DNA from: Thermoleophilia bacterium
Lineage (GTDB): Bacteria; Actinomycetota; Thermoleophilia; RBG-16-64-13
Direction of reading: 5' to 3'
Length of the DNA: 64,000 bases
NCBI GenBank assembly: GCA_027493445.1
Contig: JAOSKU010000001.1
Span: forward strand, 3,368,822 to 3,432,821
Both the position numbers and the translations under genes were made by a program. Below, one piece after another: positions 16,116-24,563 of the stretch; positions within the stretch are counted from its first letter, which is position 1, and each line of letters begins with the position of its first letter. The notes beneath the pieces are model-generated. The model was not told the DNA's origin. It saw only the letters and a program-made list of their open reading frames with translations, and searched no databases.

Positions 16116-17039
16116 GTGCGTGTAGGCGTGCTGGGCGCCGGGGCCATGGGTTGCCTCTTCGGCGGGCTGCTGCACAGAGCCGGGCACGACGTCACGCTGG
16201 TCGACGTCTCGGTGGAGCAGATCCGGGCGATCAACGAGCACGGCCTCATCCTGGAGCGGGATGGAGAGGTGCTCCGTATCCCCGTTCCGGCCCGCTTCGC
16301 AGGCGAGGTCGCCATCGCGCCGGATCTTCTCATTGTCTTCACCAAGACGCTGCACTCTCGAGCCGCCCTCGAGTCGGCTCGAGGATTCATCGGTCCGGCT
16401 ACCACCCTGCTGACCCTCCAGAACGGCCTGGGCAACGCCGAGATCATGGAATGCTTCGTGCCCCGCGAGCGCGTTGTTCAGGGGATCACCACCTTCCCGG
16501 CCGACCTCGTTTCCGCGGGTCGTGTCCATTCCTTGGGTCCGGGCCAGACGAAGATCATGGCCCTCGACGGGCGCGTCACTCCCCGGCTCGAAGAGGTTTG
16601 CTCGGCCCTGGAGGGCGCGGGCCTCTCCTGTGAGATCTCCCCGGGAGCGACCGCGGCTATCTGGGAGAAGGTCGCCTTCAACGCGGCCCTGAATACCCTG
16701 ACCGCTGTGACCGGGCTGACCGTCGGGCCGATCGCCGACTCGCCCGAGGCGCGGGACCTGGCTCGTCGCATCGCCGGGGAGGTGGTGCGGGTGGCCAACC
16801 GTAAGGGGATCGAGGCTGACCTGGCGGCCGTCCTAGAGACCATGGAGGGGGCGTTGGCGGCCCACCGCGGGCACCAGCCCTCGATGCTGCAGGACATGGC
16901 GGCTCATCGCCGGACCGAGGTGGAGTCGCTCAACGGAGCGGTGGTGAGGGAAGCCGGAGCGCTGGGCATAGAGGTCCCCTTCACCGAGGCGCTGTATCTT
17001 CTGGTCCGCACGCTCGAGTCGGCGAACGCTACGGCCTGA
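16116..17039 (+). CDS. 2-dehydropantoate 2-reductase family protein (PanE/ApbA)
   Basis: NADPH-dependent reductase fold of 307 aa. The N-terminal Rossmann motif GVLGAGAMGCLFGGLL, the middle NGLGNAEIM motif, and the C-terminal helical domain with the catalytic Lys in AAIWEKVAFNAALNTLTAVTGL and the SML..QDMAAHRRTEVESLNGAVV segment all agree with ketopantoate reductase. Family members outside pantothenate synthesis act on other 2-keto acids. Coupling to the dehydrogenase just upstream (GTG start 2 bases after its stop) favours a catabolic keto/hydroxy-acid role here over vitamin synthesis; that is inference. Confidence 0.85.
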   Translation: MRVGVLGAGAMGCLFGGLLHRAGHDVTLVDVSVEQIRAINEHGLILERDGEVLRIPVPARFAGEVAIAPDLLIVFTKTLHSRAALESARGFIGPATTLLTLQNGLGNAEIMECFVPRERVVQGITTFPADLVSAGRVHSLGPGQTKIMALDGRVTPRLEEVCSALEGAGLSCEISPGATAAIWEKVAFNAALNTLTAVTGLTVGPIADSPEARDLARRIAGEVVRVANRKGIEADLAAVLETMEGALAAHRGHQPSMLQDMAAHRRTEVESLNGAVVREAGALGIEVPFTEALYLLVRTLESANATA

Positions 17040-17194
17040 GCTCGTCTCAAGCCGAAGCTCTGGCCGCCGCGGTCTCTGAGCTCGAATCGGCCGCCACCGG
17101 ATCGGCCTGGAGCAGCGCCCCCTACGGTCCGCGGCGGCCTCGGGAGGCCGGCCGGTCGAGCTCTCGGGCAGTGGTCATCAGGGGCGAGGAGCAC

Positions 17195-17223
17195 TTGACT
17201 TCGCCCATTCCCCCTGCTAGTTT
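17195..17223 (+). promoter_or_regulatory. Sigma-70-like promoter before the 17.4-kb dehydrogenase
   Basis: TTGACT (17195-17200), a 17-base spacer and TAGTTT (17218-17223). It is unusually similar to the promoter at 63929-63956, sharing TTGACTTCGCCC and CTGCTAG. An operator-like site follows 11 bases later. Confidence 0.6.
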
Positions 17224-17233
17224 CCGCGAACAG

Positions 17234-17249
17234 ACGTCAGACCTTAGTT
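17234..17249 (+). promoter_or_regulatory. Degenerate copy of the TATCGTCAGACGTTAGAC operator
   Basis: ACGTCAGACCTTAGTT matches the common operator at 12 of 16 positions, including the block CGTCAGAC and TTAG. It is placed at about the transcription start of the promoter at 17195-17223, the same arrangement as the exact copies at 41.5 and 42.1 kb. The 334-bp gap 17040-17373 also holds the repeat fragment at 17278-17322 and no gene. Confidence 0.5.
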
Positions 17250-17277
17250 CTGTCGACGTCCGCGAGCGCTTCGCCGC

Positions 17278-17322
17278 CCAGTGCGGCCGCGGCGGCTGGG
17301 GCTTCGTTTTCAGGCGAGCTCC
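17278..17322. repeat. Fragment of the dispersed repeat unit
   Basis: The segments CCAGTGCGGCCGCGG and GGCTTCGTT and a terminal GAGCTCC match the end of the first internal unit of the 14.85-15.17 kb element in the same order. It sits between promoter and ribosome site of the next gene, so it would be transcribed as leader RNA. Confidence 0.5.
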
Positions 17323-17373
17323 GTGAGGAGCCCGGGGGTGCGCCGGGGCCCGATAGAGAACAGGGGGGATCAC

Positions 17374-18420
17374 ATGAAAGCGGTCGTGCTCGCGGACGGC
17401 AACCGTGTCGAAGTGGCTGAGGTGCCGGACGCTCGGATCCAGCGGTCCACCGATGCCTTGGTACGGATGACCGTGGCCGCCATCTGCATGACCGACGTGC
17501 ACATCAAGAACGGCCACATCCCCGGCATCGCCCCGGGCACTGTGATCGGGCACGAGTTCGTGGGGGTCGTCGAGGAAGTGGGCTCCGCAGTCACCTCCGT
17601 GAAGCCCGGCGACCGGGTCGACTCCATTCCCGCCGTCTCCTGCGGCGTCTGCCCGGCCTGCCGCGCAGCCACGCCGCAAAACTGCCCCGAGCTCTCCATG
17701 TACGGAGGGGGTGAGGCTATGGCTCCCATGGGCAACGACGGGGTCCAGGCCGAGCTCGTCCGTGTGCCGCTGGCCGACCTCGCGCTGTGCGCCATCCCGG
17801 ACAACGTGCCCGACGAGCAGGGCGTGCTCATTGGCGACATGCTGAGCACGGGCTACCACGCGGCTAATGAGGCGAGGATCCAGACGGGCGACGCGGTCGT
17901 GGTCTCCGGTTGCGGGCCCGTAGGCCTGTGTGCCATCCTGGCTGCCTGGCAGTTCGGTCCCCGACAAGTCTTCGCCATCGATATGTTCGACAACCGCCTG
18001 GCGGTGGCCGAGCAGTTCGGTGCGGTGCCGATCGATCTGCGGGCGGGCGATCCGGTTGAGCAGGTGCTCGCCGCCACCGGCGGCCGGGGAGCCGATGCCG
18101 TCCTCGAGGCGAGCGGGAACTCCAAAGCCTTCCAGAGCGCCATCCGCATGATCCGCCGCTTCGGCACCGTCTCCTGCGTGGGCCTGTTCGAAGACCCGGT
18201 CGAGTTTCCCATCAACACGCTCATCTACCATGGGGTGAAGGTGGTCATGAGTCTGGGCAATCTCAGTCACGTGCCTCGGCTGATGGATCTCGCCAAGCAC
18301 GGGCGGGTCGACGTGAGCCCCATTGCCACCCATGCCTTCGCCCTCGATGAGGCTGTGGCGGCCTATGACCTGTTCGAAAACCACAAGGACCAGTGCCTGA
18401 AGGTCCTGCTCAAGCCTTAG
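17374..18420 (+). CDS. Zinc-dependent medium-chain dehydrogenase
   Basis: A 348-aa alcohol/polyol dehydrogenase of the MDR superfamily. Zinc-site pieces are AAICMTDVHIKNGHIPG, IGHEFVGVVEEVG and the structural set CGVCPACRAATPQNC. The cofactor motif is GCGPVG (about residue 180). It has LIGDMLSTGYHAANEARIQTGDAVVV, as in glutathione-independent and threonine-dehydrogenase-like members. ATG 17374 follows AGGGGGGATCAC; the longer in-frame start at 17281 runs through the repeat fragment and is rejected. It begins a tight plus-strand run with the VOC, second dehydrogenase, zinc ribbon and transketolase genes, so the substrate is probably an intermediate of that pathway. Confidence 0.88.
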   Translation: MKAVVLADGNRVEVAEVPDARIQRSTDALVRMTVAAICMTDVHIKNGHIPGIAPGTVIGHEFVGVVEEVGSAVTSVKPGDRVDSIPAVSCGVCPACRAATPQNCPELSMYGGGEAMAPMGNDGVQAELVRVPLADLALCAIPDNVPDEQGVLIGDMLSTGYHAANEARIQTGDAVVVSGCGPVGLCAILAAWQFGPRQVFAIDMFDNRLAVAEQFGAVPIDLRAGDPVEQVLAATGGRGADAVLEASGNSKAFQSAIRMIRRFGTVSCVGLFEDPVEFPINTLIYHGVKVVMSLGNLSHVPRLMDLAKHGRVDVSPIATHAFALDEAVAAYDLFENHKDQCLKVLLKP

Positions 18421-18431
18421 GAGGAGACAGC

Positions 18432-18905
18432 ATGGAGAGCCCAGCCTACGATGACTCACCATACGCCGGTCCCCTGCACCACGTGGGCTTGGTGGTCAGG
18501 GACATCGAGAAGACGATCGCGCACCTGGAGGCCATGGGCATCGGCCCGTTCACCATGGGCGACCAGAAGATCCTCACCATCTCCTTCACGGGCGAGCTGC
18601 ACGGCGAGCCCGCGGAATGGGAGACCAAGGTCAGCAACGCGCGCATCGGCGAGGTCGAGCTGGAGCTGCTCGAGCCGGCTCGGGGCAGGCAGGCCCTCAG
18701 CGAATCACTGGAGGCGGCCGGCGAGGGGCTGCACCATCTGGGCTTCTTGACCGAGGACCTGCACGGCGACGTGGCCAAGCAGGTCGCCCGGGGCCAGAAG
18801 GTGTGGACGAGCTCCTACCGCGACGACGCCCCCAGCTTCGTCTACTTCGAACCCACCGCGATCGGCGAGCTCGCCATCGAGCTGCGCACGCCGGGGGTGG
18901 ACTGA
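18432..18905 (+). CDS. VOC-family protein, methylmalonyl-CoA epimerase-like
   Basis: A protein of about 157 aa with two beta-alpha-beta-beta-beta modules of the vicinal oxygen chelate fold. LHHVGLVVRDIEKTIAHLEAMGIGPF opens module 1 and LHHLGFLTEDLHGDVAKQV opens module 2; putative metal ligands are the His residues in these motifs and Glu in AIELRTP at the end. It is closest in layout to methylmalonyl-CoA epimerase and related dioxygenase or lyase members, so it may isomerise or cleave a small oxo-compound. ATG 18432 has an AGGAGGAG ribosome site beginning at the preceding stop. It lies between two dehydrogenase genes. Confidence 0.8.
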   Translation: MESPAYDDSPYAGPLHHVGLVVRDIEKTIAHLEAMGIGPFTMGDQKILTISFTGELHGEPAEWETKVSNARIGEVELELLEPARGRQALSESLEAAGEGLHHLGFLTEDLHGDVAKQVARGQKVWTSSYRDDAPSFVYFEPTAIGELAIELRTPGVD

Positions 18906-18907
18906 GC

Positions 18908-19927
18908 GTGAAGGCTGCCGTACAGTACGGTCCCCGCGACCTGCGTGTCGAGGAGGTCGACGAGCCGGTCTGCGGTCCCGACGAGGTCAAGGTCCAGATC
19001 GCCTACTGCGGTCTGTGCGGCACGGACCCGGAGATCTACGAGGGCACGTTCGGCCTTATGAAGACCGAAGGGTGGCCCAAGGGGCCCAAAATCGAGGGCC
19101 ACGAGGCCACCGGCACCATTGTGGAGGTGGGCCGGGAGACCCGCCAGGGCTACCAGGCGGGCCAGCGGGTGGCCATGAACTTCCGGGCCTCCTGCGGCGC
19201 CTGCTACTACTGCCGCAACAAGATGGAGCACTTCTGCGAGTACGCCGCCATGGCTTCGGGCGCCTTCGCCGAGTACGCCGTGTACAAAGAGGGAGCCATC
19301 TTCCCGCTGCCCGAAGACATGTCCTTCGAGACGGCCTCCCTGCTGGAGCCGCTCTCGGTGGCGCTGCACATCGTCGATCTGAGCGATCTGCGGTCGGGTG
19401 GCTCGGTCGCCATTCTGGGCGCCGGCCCCATCGGGCTCCTGGCCCTGCAGGTGGCCGTCACCAGCGGCGCCGCCCGGGTGCTGGTGTCGGAACCGGTGGC
19501 CGAGAAGCGCGCTCTGGCCGAGCGGCTGGGGGCGGACGCTACGGTTGACCCCGTGTCGGGGGATCTAGCGGCCGCGGCGGCGGAGATGACTCAAGGGCGC
19601 GGCTTTGATGCGGTCATCGACGCGAGCGGCAATATGCGGGCGGCGGCCCAGGCGTTGGCGGTGGCCGGCAGGGGCGCCACCATCGTCCTTGGCGCCGTCT
19701 ACCCCGCCGACGCGGAGCTGGGGGTGAGGCCTTTCGATCTGTACGCTCGGGAGCTCACCCTGCGGGGGTGCTGGATCTCGCCCTACTCGTTCACGCGCTC
19801 GCTGGACCTGCTCGCCAAGCTCGACGTGGAGCCGCTCATCAGCGAGATCATCCCCCTGGACGAGATCCAGCGGGCGTTTGAGAGCCACAAGCAAGGCCGG
19901 GCCATCAAGATCCTGATCAAGCCGTGA
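18908..19927 (+). CDS. Zinc-dependent medium-chain dehydrogenase (threonine/polyol-dehydrogenase-like)
   Basis: A 339-aa MDR-superfamily dehydrogenase: YCGLCGTDPEIYEGTF and EGHEATGTIVEVG (catalytic zinc), CGACYYCRNKMEHFC (structural zinc), LLEPLSVALHIVDLSDL, and cofactor motif GAGPIG (about 169). The FAEYAVYKEGAIFPLPEDMSFETASLLEP order is as in sorbitol/threonine dehydrogenases and butanediol dehydrogenases. The start is the GTG at 18908, 2 bases after the VOC stop. It is followed 23 bp later by the zinc ribbon gene. It probably oxidises a hydroxyl carbon of a short polyol or hydroxy-ketone whose carbons enter the transketolase; the substrate is not determined. Confidence 0.87.
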   Translation: MKAAVQYGPRDLRVEEVDEPVCGPDEVKVQIAYCGLCGTDPEIYEGTFGLMKTEGWPKGPKIEGHEATGTIVEVGRETRQGYQAGQRVAMNFRASCGACYYCRNKMEHFCEYAAMASGAFAEYAVYKEGAIFPLPEDMSFETASLLEPLSVALHIVDLSDLRSGGSVAILGAGPIGLLALQVAVTSGAARVLVSEPVAEKRALAERLGADATVDPVSGDLAAAAAEMTQGRGFDAVIDASGNMRAAAQALAVAGRGATIVLGAVYPADAELGVRPFDLYARELTLRGCWISPYSFTRSLDLLAKLDVEPLISEIIPLDEIQRAFESHKQGRAIKILIKP

Positions 19928-19950
19928 ACGGCGCTTGAGGGAGACGGAGC

Positions 19951-20154
19951 ATGAGCGAGAAGATCTTCTGTGGGAAGTGCGACATGTTGCTCTACTTCGG
20001 GGAGGAGCTGAAGAGGCGGCTGTACATGCGGGCCATCCCGTCGGAGGAAACGGTCCTTGGCTTCTACGGGAACGTCTGCCCTCGCTGCGGCGGCGCTCTT
20101 TCGGAGCAGACCGTCAACGTGGTCGTCGAAGGGAGAGCCAAACATGGCGCATGA
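19951..20154 (+). CDS. Small zinc-ribbon protein next to transketolase
   Basis: A 67-aa protein with two Cys pairs, CGKCD near residue 7 and CPRCGG near residue 44, spaced as a zinc ribbon. Between them is ELKRRLYMRAIPSEETVLGFYG. No family name recognised. Its stop overlaps the transketolase N-subunit start by 11 bases, and its ATG has GGGAGACGGAGC upstream. The tight coupling suggests that it is an accessory of the split transketolase or of the operon's dehydrogenases, but this is only inferred from position. Confidence 0.65.
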   Translation: MSEKIFCGKCDMLLYFGEELKRRLYMRAIPSEETVLGFYGNVCPRCGGALSEQTVNVVVEGRAKHGA

Positions 20155-21046
20155 CGACAGCCTGGTCGCCTCCCTGGAGGCGAAATCGGACAAGCTGCGC
20201 AACCATTGCTTCACCCAGTTCTGTACGTTCGAGCAGGGCCACGCCGGCGGCACCATGTCCATTGTCGACGTGGTGACCGCGCTCTATCTGCACCACATCA
20301 AGTTCGATCCGGAGAACCCGGACTGGCCGCAGCGGGACCGCGTGGTCATGTCGAAAGCCCATTGCTGCGAGGCCATCTACGCCGCCCTGGTCGAGCTCGG
20401 CGTATTCCCGGAAGAGACCCTGGGCACGTACTACTGCTACGGCTCGCCCTTCCAGGGGCACGCCGACCGCTGGTCGACGCCCGGCATCGACTATTCGGGG
20501 GGCTCCTTGGGTCAAGGGCTCTCCTTCGCCGCAGGCATGGCCTACGCCGAGAAGCTCAAGATGGCGTTGCGGCCCCCGAGCGCCGAGGAGACCTTCCTCC
20601 CCCGGTACATCAAGCGCTTCGACCCTCTCTACCGCTCCTACTGCATCCTCGGCGACGGGGAGCTGCACGAAGGCCAGGTCTGGGAAGCGGCCATGTTCGC
20701 CTCTAAGTACAAGCTCGACAACCTCGTTGCCATCATCGACTACAACAAGTGGTGTCTGGACGGCCCCACCAACGACGTCATGCCGGTGGAGCCGCTGGCC
20801 GAGAAGTGGAAGGCCTTCGGCTGGTGGGTGAGCGAGATCGACGGGCACGACATGCGGCAGATCCTGGACGTGCTCGACCTCACCAACCGTCTCTACGGCG
20901 ACAACAAGCCCAAGTGCATCATCGCCCACACGGTCAAGGGCTACGGCGTCTCCCACTGGGAGTCGCGTCGCATGCACCTGGGTCGGGGCGAGGAGATGAT
21001 GAAGGGCGTGCGGGAAGGACGGGAGAAGTATGGCCAAGTTCAATGA
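20144..21046 (+). CDS. Transketolase, N-terminal (thiamine-diphosphate-binding) subunit
   Basis: About 300 aa, corresponding to the first half of a transketolase. It has the substrate/TPP-side motif GHAGGTMSIVDVVTALY, QRDRVVMSKAHCCEAIYAAL, GGSLGQGLSFAAGMAYAEKL and the TPP/Mg motif GDGELHEGQVWEAAMFASKYKLDNLVAIIDYNK. The last is the classical GDG...N pattern. The ATG at 20144 has GGGAGAGCC upstream and overlaps the zinc-ribbon gene; a longer frame start at 20057 is inside that gene. The partner subunit starts 17 bases before this stop. Split transketolases transfer two-carbon units; in this context it may act on dihydroxyacetone-like or sugar-like intermediates (inference). Confidence 0.92.
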   Translation: MAHDDSLVASLEAKSDKLRNHCFTQFCTFEQGHAGGTMSIVDVVTALYLHHIKFDPENPDWPQRDRVVMSKAHCCEAIYAALVELGVFPEETLGTYYCYGSPFQGHADRWSTPGIDYSGGSLGQGLSFAAGMAYAEKLKMALRPPSAEETFLPRYIKRFDPLYRSYCILGDGELHEGQVWEAAMFASKYKLDNLVAIIDYNKWCLDGPTNDVMPVEPLAEKWKAFGWWVSEIDGHDMRQILDVLDLTNRLYGDNKPKCIIAHTVKGYGVSHWESRRMHLGRGEEMMKGVREGREKYGQVQ

Positions 21047-22022
21047 GCACATCCAGCTAGGCGAGCCCGTCCTGCCGGCAAAGGGCATCGAGAAGGCGCT
21101 CCAGGCGGGGGCGCTGAAGGACCAGCGCATCATCGCCTTGCTGGAGGACATGGGTTTCCCGGGCATCGATTGGTGGACCGAGAACATGCCCGAGCGCATG
21201 GTCGAGGTGGGCATCGCCGAGCAGAACGGGGCGGTGGTAGCCGGAGCGTTGGCGGCCGAGGGCTTCATACCGGTGTTGTACAGCTTCCTGTTCGCCAACG
21301 TGGGCCGGGCCCTCAACCAGGTGCGGCAGAGCATCCTAGTCGACCGTTTCAACGTGAAGATCATCGGCCGGGAGGGCGCCTGGGGTGAAGTGGGCATCTC
21401 GCACAACACCATCGAGGGCGTCGGCTTCAGCCGGGTGCTTCCCAATCTGATCATCTTGAATCCGGCCGACGTGGTGGAGGCCGAGAAGGCCACCGAGGCC
21501 ATGCTGCAGTACCACGGGCCCGTGCTCTTGCGCCAGGAGTCGAGCCCCACGCCCGTGCGCGTGTTCACCGACGACTACCCCTTCAACATCGGGAAAGCCT
21601 ACTCGGTCAAGGACGGCACCGACGCCACCATCATCGCCACCGGCTACATGCTGACCGAGGCCATCGCCGCCGCGGAGTTGCTGGAAGATGAGGGCCTCGA
21701 CGTGGGCGTGCTCGACATGTGCACCCTGAAGCCCTTGGACGACGCCGCCATCATCGAGGCGGCCCGCAGGACGGGGGCCATCGTGACCGCCGAGAACGCC
21801 AGCATCATCGGCGGTCTGGGCGAGGGAGTGGCCGCCGTGCTCTGCGAGAACCTGCCCGCGCCGCTGGTGCGGGTGGGGATCGAGGACGAGTTCAGTCAGT
21901 CGGGGCTCATCACCCCGGAACGAGATGACTTGAAAATACACTTCGGACTTCGGGCCGAGGATCTGGTGGTGTCCGTGAAGGTGTGCATCGCCAAGAAAGA
22001 AAGGTCGCGGTGCCGCGACTAG
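21030..22022 (+). CDS. Transketolase, C-terminal subunit
   Basis: About 330 aa, equivalent to the pyrimidine-binding and C-terminal domains of transketolase. RMVEVGIAEQNGAVVAGALAAEGFIPVLYSF carries the catalytic Glu that activates thiamine diphosphate. VKIIGREGAWGEVGISHNTIEGVG and the C-terminal domain (ATIIATGYMLTEAIAAAELLEDEGLDVGVLDMCTLKPLD) match the split-transketolase/DXS-like C half. It overlaps the N-subunit gene by 17 bases, so the two are translationally coupled and probably form an alpha2-beta2 enzyme. The last residues (SVKVCIAKKERSRCRD) are a slightly extended tail. Confidence 0.92.
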   Translation: MAKFNEHIQLGEPVLPAKGIEKALQAGALKDQRIIALLEDMGFPGIDWWTENMPERMVEVGIAEQNGAVVAGALAAEGFIPVLYSFLFANVGRALNQVRQSILVDRFNVKIIGREGAWGEVGISHNTIEGVGFSRVLPNLIILNPADVVEAEKATEAMLQYHGPVLLRQESSPTPVRVFTDDYPFNIGKAYSVKDGTDATIIATGYMLTEAIAAAELLEDEGLDVGVLDMCTLKPLDDAAIIEAARRTGAIVTAENASIIGGLGEGVAAVLCENLPAPLVRVGIEDEFSQSGLITPERDDLKIHFGLRAEDLVVSVKVCIAKKERSRCRD

Positions 22023-22252
22023 GTGGCCGGGCCGGCGCAGAATGGTCTACAATGCGACCGTTCCTGCGGAGCATATCGGGACAGACTGCAAAGGGGGGGC
22101 GTTCGAAGGGTCACGGCATGCGCCGACCGGGAGTCATACCATCTGTCTCACGAAGATGTCGGGTGCTATCAGGGGGTGGCTATGAGATGAACGAAGTAGG
22201 GTTCTTCACGCGCGTTTCCGCGTCTTTCGTCACATTCTCCAGGAGGGGTTTC

Positions 22253-23590
22253 GTGAAACACAAAAGGCTTCTTCTCATCGGGGCGGCACTCGTGGTGCTC
22301 GCTCTCGTCGCCGTGTCGCTGGCGGCCTGCGGTTCCGATGACACCACGACCACGACCGCGCCGGCCGAATCGTCCGACACGACCGCGCCGGCCGAATCGT
22401 CCGACACCACCACCGCCGGCGCTGAAATGGGCGATGACATCGTTATCGGCGCGATCAACTCGCTGACCGGCTCGAACGTCCTGACCGGCCAAGAGGAGAA
22501 ATGGGCCCAGGAGAAGGCCGTCGCCGACATCAACGCCAAGGGTGGCATCAAGCTCGCCGACGGCAAGCAACACAACGTCGTGCTGAAGTTCGCCGACGAT
22601 AAGAGCCAGCCTACCGAGGGCGCCGCGGCCATGGAGAAGCTCATCAAGGCCGATGGTTTGAAGATCGTCCTGAGCTCGAACATCACTCCGGTCAACCAGG
22701 CAGCGGCGCAAGTGGCCGAGAAGTACCAGGCCTACTTCCACATCACCTCGAGCTGGACGGACGAGGCGAGCCCGGACGGATCGTTCCCGGGATTCATCGG
22801 CGGCATGGACCTGAAGTGGGCCACCGACATGTTTGAGTCGGCTGGCGATTCCGGCCTCGTGGCCATCGGAGGGGCCAAGGCGCTGGATCCGGCCGATGCG
22901 CCCACGACCTTTGCAGTGATGACGGAGAACACGCCGGACGGCGTAGGTTTCGGCGATGCCACCAAGGCCGGGCTCGAGGCGCAAGGCTGGAAAGTCGCGT
23001 CGTACGAGAAGTTCGTCGAGGGCAACAAGGACTTCTCCTCGATCATCCTGAAGTTCAAACAGGCAAACGTCGACGCGGTAGTCACGCTGATCGCCCCCAG
23101 CGACGGCATCACGTTCGTCAAGCAGATGAAGGAGCAGAACTGGTCGCCGAAGTACCTGTTCGGGTACAAGGGCTTCTGGCCGGTCGACTTCTACGCAGCC
23201 CTCGGGGATGACGCGAACTACATCAGCTACGACGGCTTCTGGTCGGAAACCTTGCCGTTCCCCTACGCCAAAGAACTAGGGCAGGCCTTCCAGGATGACC
23301 ACGACGGCAACACGTCCAATAGCGTCGGTCTCTACTACGCCGCGGCGCAGATTCTCTTCACAGCCATTGAGAGAGCCGGATCGACCGATCCCGGCGCCGT
23401 GAGGGACCAGGTCTTCAACGGTTCCTTCCCGGGCACCACCATGGGCGATATCACGTACAACGATCAAGGCATCGCGGACATCCCGTTCCTGGCGTTCCAA
23501 TGGGCACCAGGCGGGGAGCGCGTGGTCCTCTACCCGACGGAATTCGCCACCGGCAAGACGGTGACGTTCGTCCCCTGGGACCAGAGGTAG
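22253..23590 (+). CDS. Branched-chain amino-acid-type ABC transporter substrate-binding lipoprotein
   Basis: Extracytoplasmic binding lipoprotein of the LivJ/Leu-Ile-Val-binding family, about 445 aa. Signal: KHKRLLLIGAALVVLALVAVSLAAC, lipobox LAAC; Thr/Ser/Glu linker with a tandem AESSDTTAP duplication. The body has IVIGAINSLTGSNVLTGQEEKWAQEKAVADINAKGGI and VGLYYAAAQILFTAIERAG, typical of Peripla_BP_6. GTG 22253 has AGGAGGGG 6 bases upstream; the in-frame start at 21983 lies inside the transketolase gene. It is followed by a hairpin and then the ATPase and permease genes. In such clusters the ligand is often an aromatic or short organic acid instead of an amino acid; unknown here. Confidence 0.9.
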   Translation: MKHKRLLLIGAALVVLALVAVSLAACGSDDTTTTTAPAESSDTTAPAESSDTTTAGAEMGDDIVIGAINSLTGSNVLTGQEEKWAQEKAVADINAKGGIKLADGKQHNVVLKFADDKSQPTEGAAAMEKLIKADGLKIVLSSNITPVNQAAAQVAEKYQAYFHITSSWTDEASPDGSFPGFIGGMDLKWATDMFESAGDSGLVAIGGAKALDPADAPTTFAVMTENTPDGVGFGDATKAGLEAQGWKVASYEKFVEGNKDFSSIILKFKQANVDAVVTLIAPSDGITFVKQMKEQNWSPKYLFGYKGFWPVDFYAALGDDANYISYDGFWSETLPFPYAKELGQAFQDDHDGNTSNSVGLYYAAAQILFTAIERAGSTDPGAVRDQVFNGSFPGTTMGDITYNDQGIADIPFLAFQWAPGGERVVLYPTEFATGKTVTFVPWDQR

Positions 23591-23669
23591 ACAGCGGCCA
23601 GACTGCCGGCGACTCGAAGCTCGTGACACGGCTGACCGAGCTGGCACGGTGACAGGTTGACGACAGGGA

Positions 23670-23702
23670 CCCGACCCTCCTCGGTAATCGAGGAGGGTCG
23701 GG
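23670..23702 (+). terminator. Intercistronic hairpin after the binding-protein gene
   Basis: Perfect 14-base arms (23670-23683 and 23689-23702) with a five-base loop, 80 bases after the stop and before the ATPase gene. It probably reduces read-through so that binding protein is made in excess over the membrane components. The rest of the 235-bp gap shows nothing else. Confidence 0.7.
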
Positions 23703-23825
23703 GGCTCCGGTATTCCCAAAGCTGTCGCCATCTGCTACGGTGTCGCCTGGCTTGCGCATGAGCGGTTCTTGCTGCGGCTATCGGTCCCTAGGGGGGAATC
23801 ACTTTTTGGGAGGGAGTACACCATA

Positions 23826-24563
23826 ATGCCTGCTGGGGCGCCCCTTCTCACGCTGAGCGGAGTCTCAAAGCACTTCGGCGGTCTGCAGGTCATCAACGAC
23901 CTGGATTTCGTCGTGCACGAGGAGGAGACCGTGGGGCTCATCGGCCCGAACGGGGCCGGAAAAAGCACGGTGTTCAATCTCATCACGTCCATCTATCAGC
24001 CGGATCGCGGCAGCATCAAGTTCAAGGGGAACGAGATCACCGGCCTCGCCCCTCACAAGATCTGCCATCTGGGAATATCCCGGACCTACCAGCTCGTGAG
24101 AGCGTTTCTGAAGATGACGGTCATGGAGAACGTCATGACGGCGGCCGTCTATGGTGCCAAGCACCTCAGCCAGAGTCCCAAGCAACGCACCATGGAAGCC
24201 CTTGAGCTGGTCGAGTTGTCCGACAAGCGTGACATCAAGGCGGCGCACTTGACCTTGTCCGACCGGCGCCTGCTTGAAATCGCGATGGGCTTGTCATCGA
24301 TGCCGGCGCTGGTCTTGCTCGATGAGCCCATGGCCGGCCTGACCGAAGTGGAGATACAGCGCCTGCTTGGAGTGATCGGGGCGACACGAGATGAGCGGCG
24401 ATTCTCCGTCCTGTGGATCGAGCACAAGGTGGACGCGGTTCTGGACTTTTGTGACCGCGTAGGCGTGCTCGACTACGGGGCCAAGATCGCCGATGGATGT
24501 CCGGACGACGTGGCGTGCAACCCGAAAGTCATAGAGGCGTATCTTGGCGAACCAGTTGCTTGA
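23826..24563 (+). CDS. Branched-chain-type ABC transporter ATP-binding protein (LivG-like)
   Basis: Cytoplasmic ATPase of about 245 aa. Walker A GPNGAGKST in LIGPNGAGKSTVFNLITSIY, LGISRTYQLVRAFLKMTVMENVM (the LivG-specific region), a signature that reads LTLSDRRLLEIAMGL in place of LSGGQ, Walker B ALVLLDEPMAGL, and the C-terminal EAYLGE that marks LivG. The weak signature (LSDRR) is odd but occurs in some Liv ATPases. ATG 23826 has GGGAGGGAG upstream. Its stop overlaps the LivF-like gene by 20 bases. Confidence 0.9.
   Translation: MPAGAPLLTLSGVSKHFGGLQVINDLDFVVHEEETVGLIGPNGAGKSTVFNLITSIYQPDRGSIKFKGNEITGLAPHKICHLGISRTYQLVRAFLKMTVMENVMTAAVYGAKHLSQSPKQRTMEALELVELSDKRDIKAAHLTLSDRRLLEIAMGLSSMPALVLLDEPMAGLTEVEIQRLLGVIGATRDERRFSVLWIEHKVDAVLDFCDRVGVLDYGAKIADGCPDDVACNPKVIEAYLGEPVA

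Noticed and set aside
20114..21568. A 484-residue minus-strand open frame over the transketolase genes
   Set aside because: The plus-strand proteins match transketolase motifs throughout; the antisense frame has none.
22356..22415. Tandem 27-base duplication in the binding-protein gene as a possible regulatory repeat
   Set aside because: It is in frame and encodes a duplicated AESSDTTAP in the lipoprotein linker, a common low-complexity spacer.
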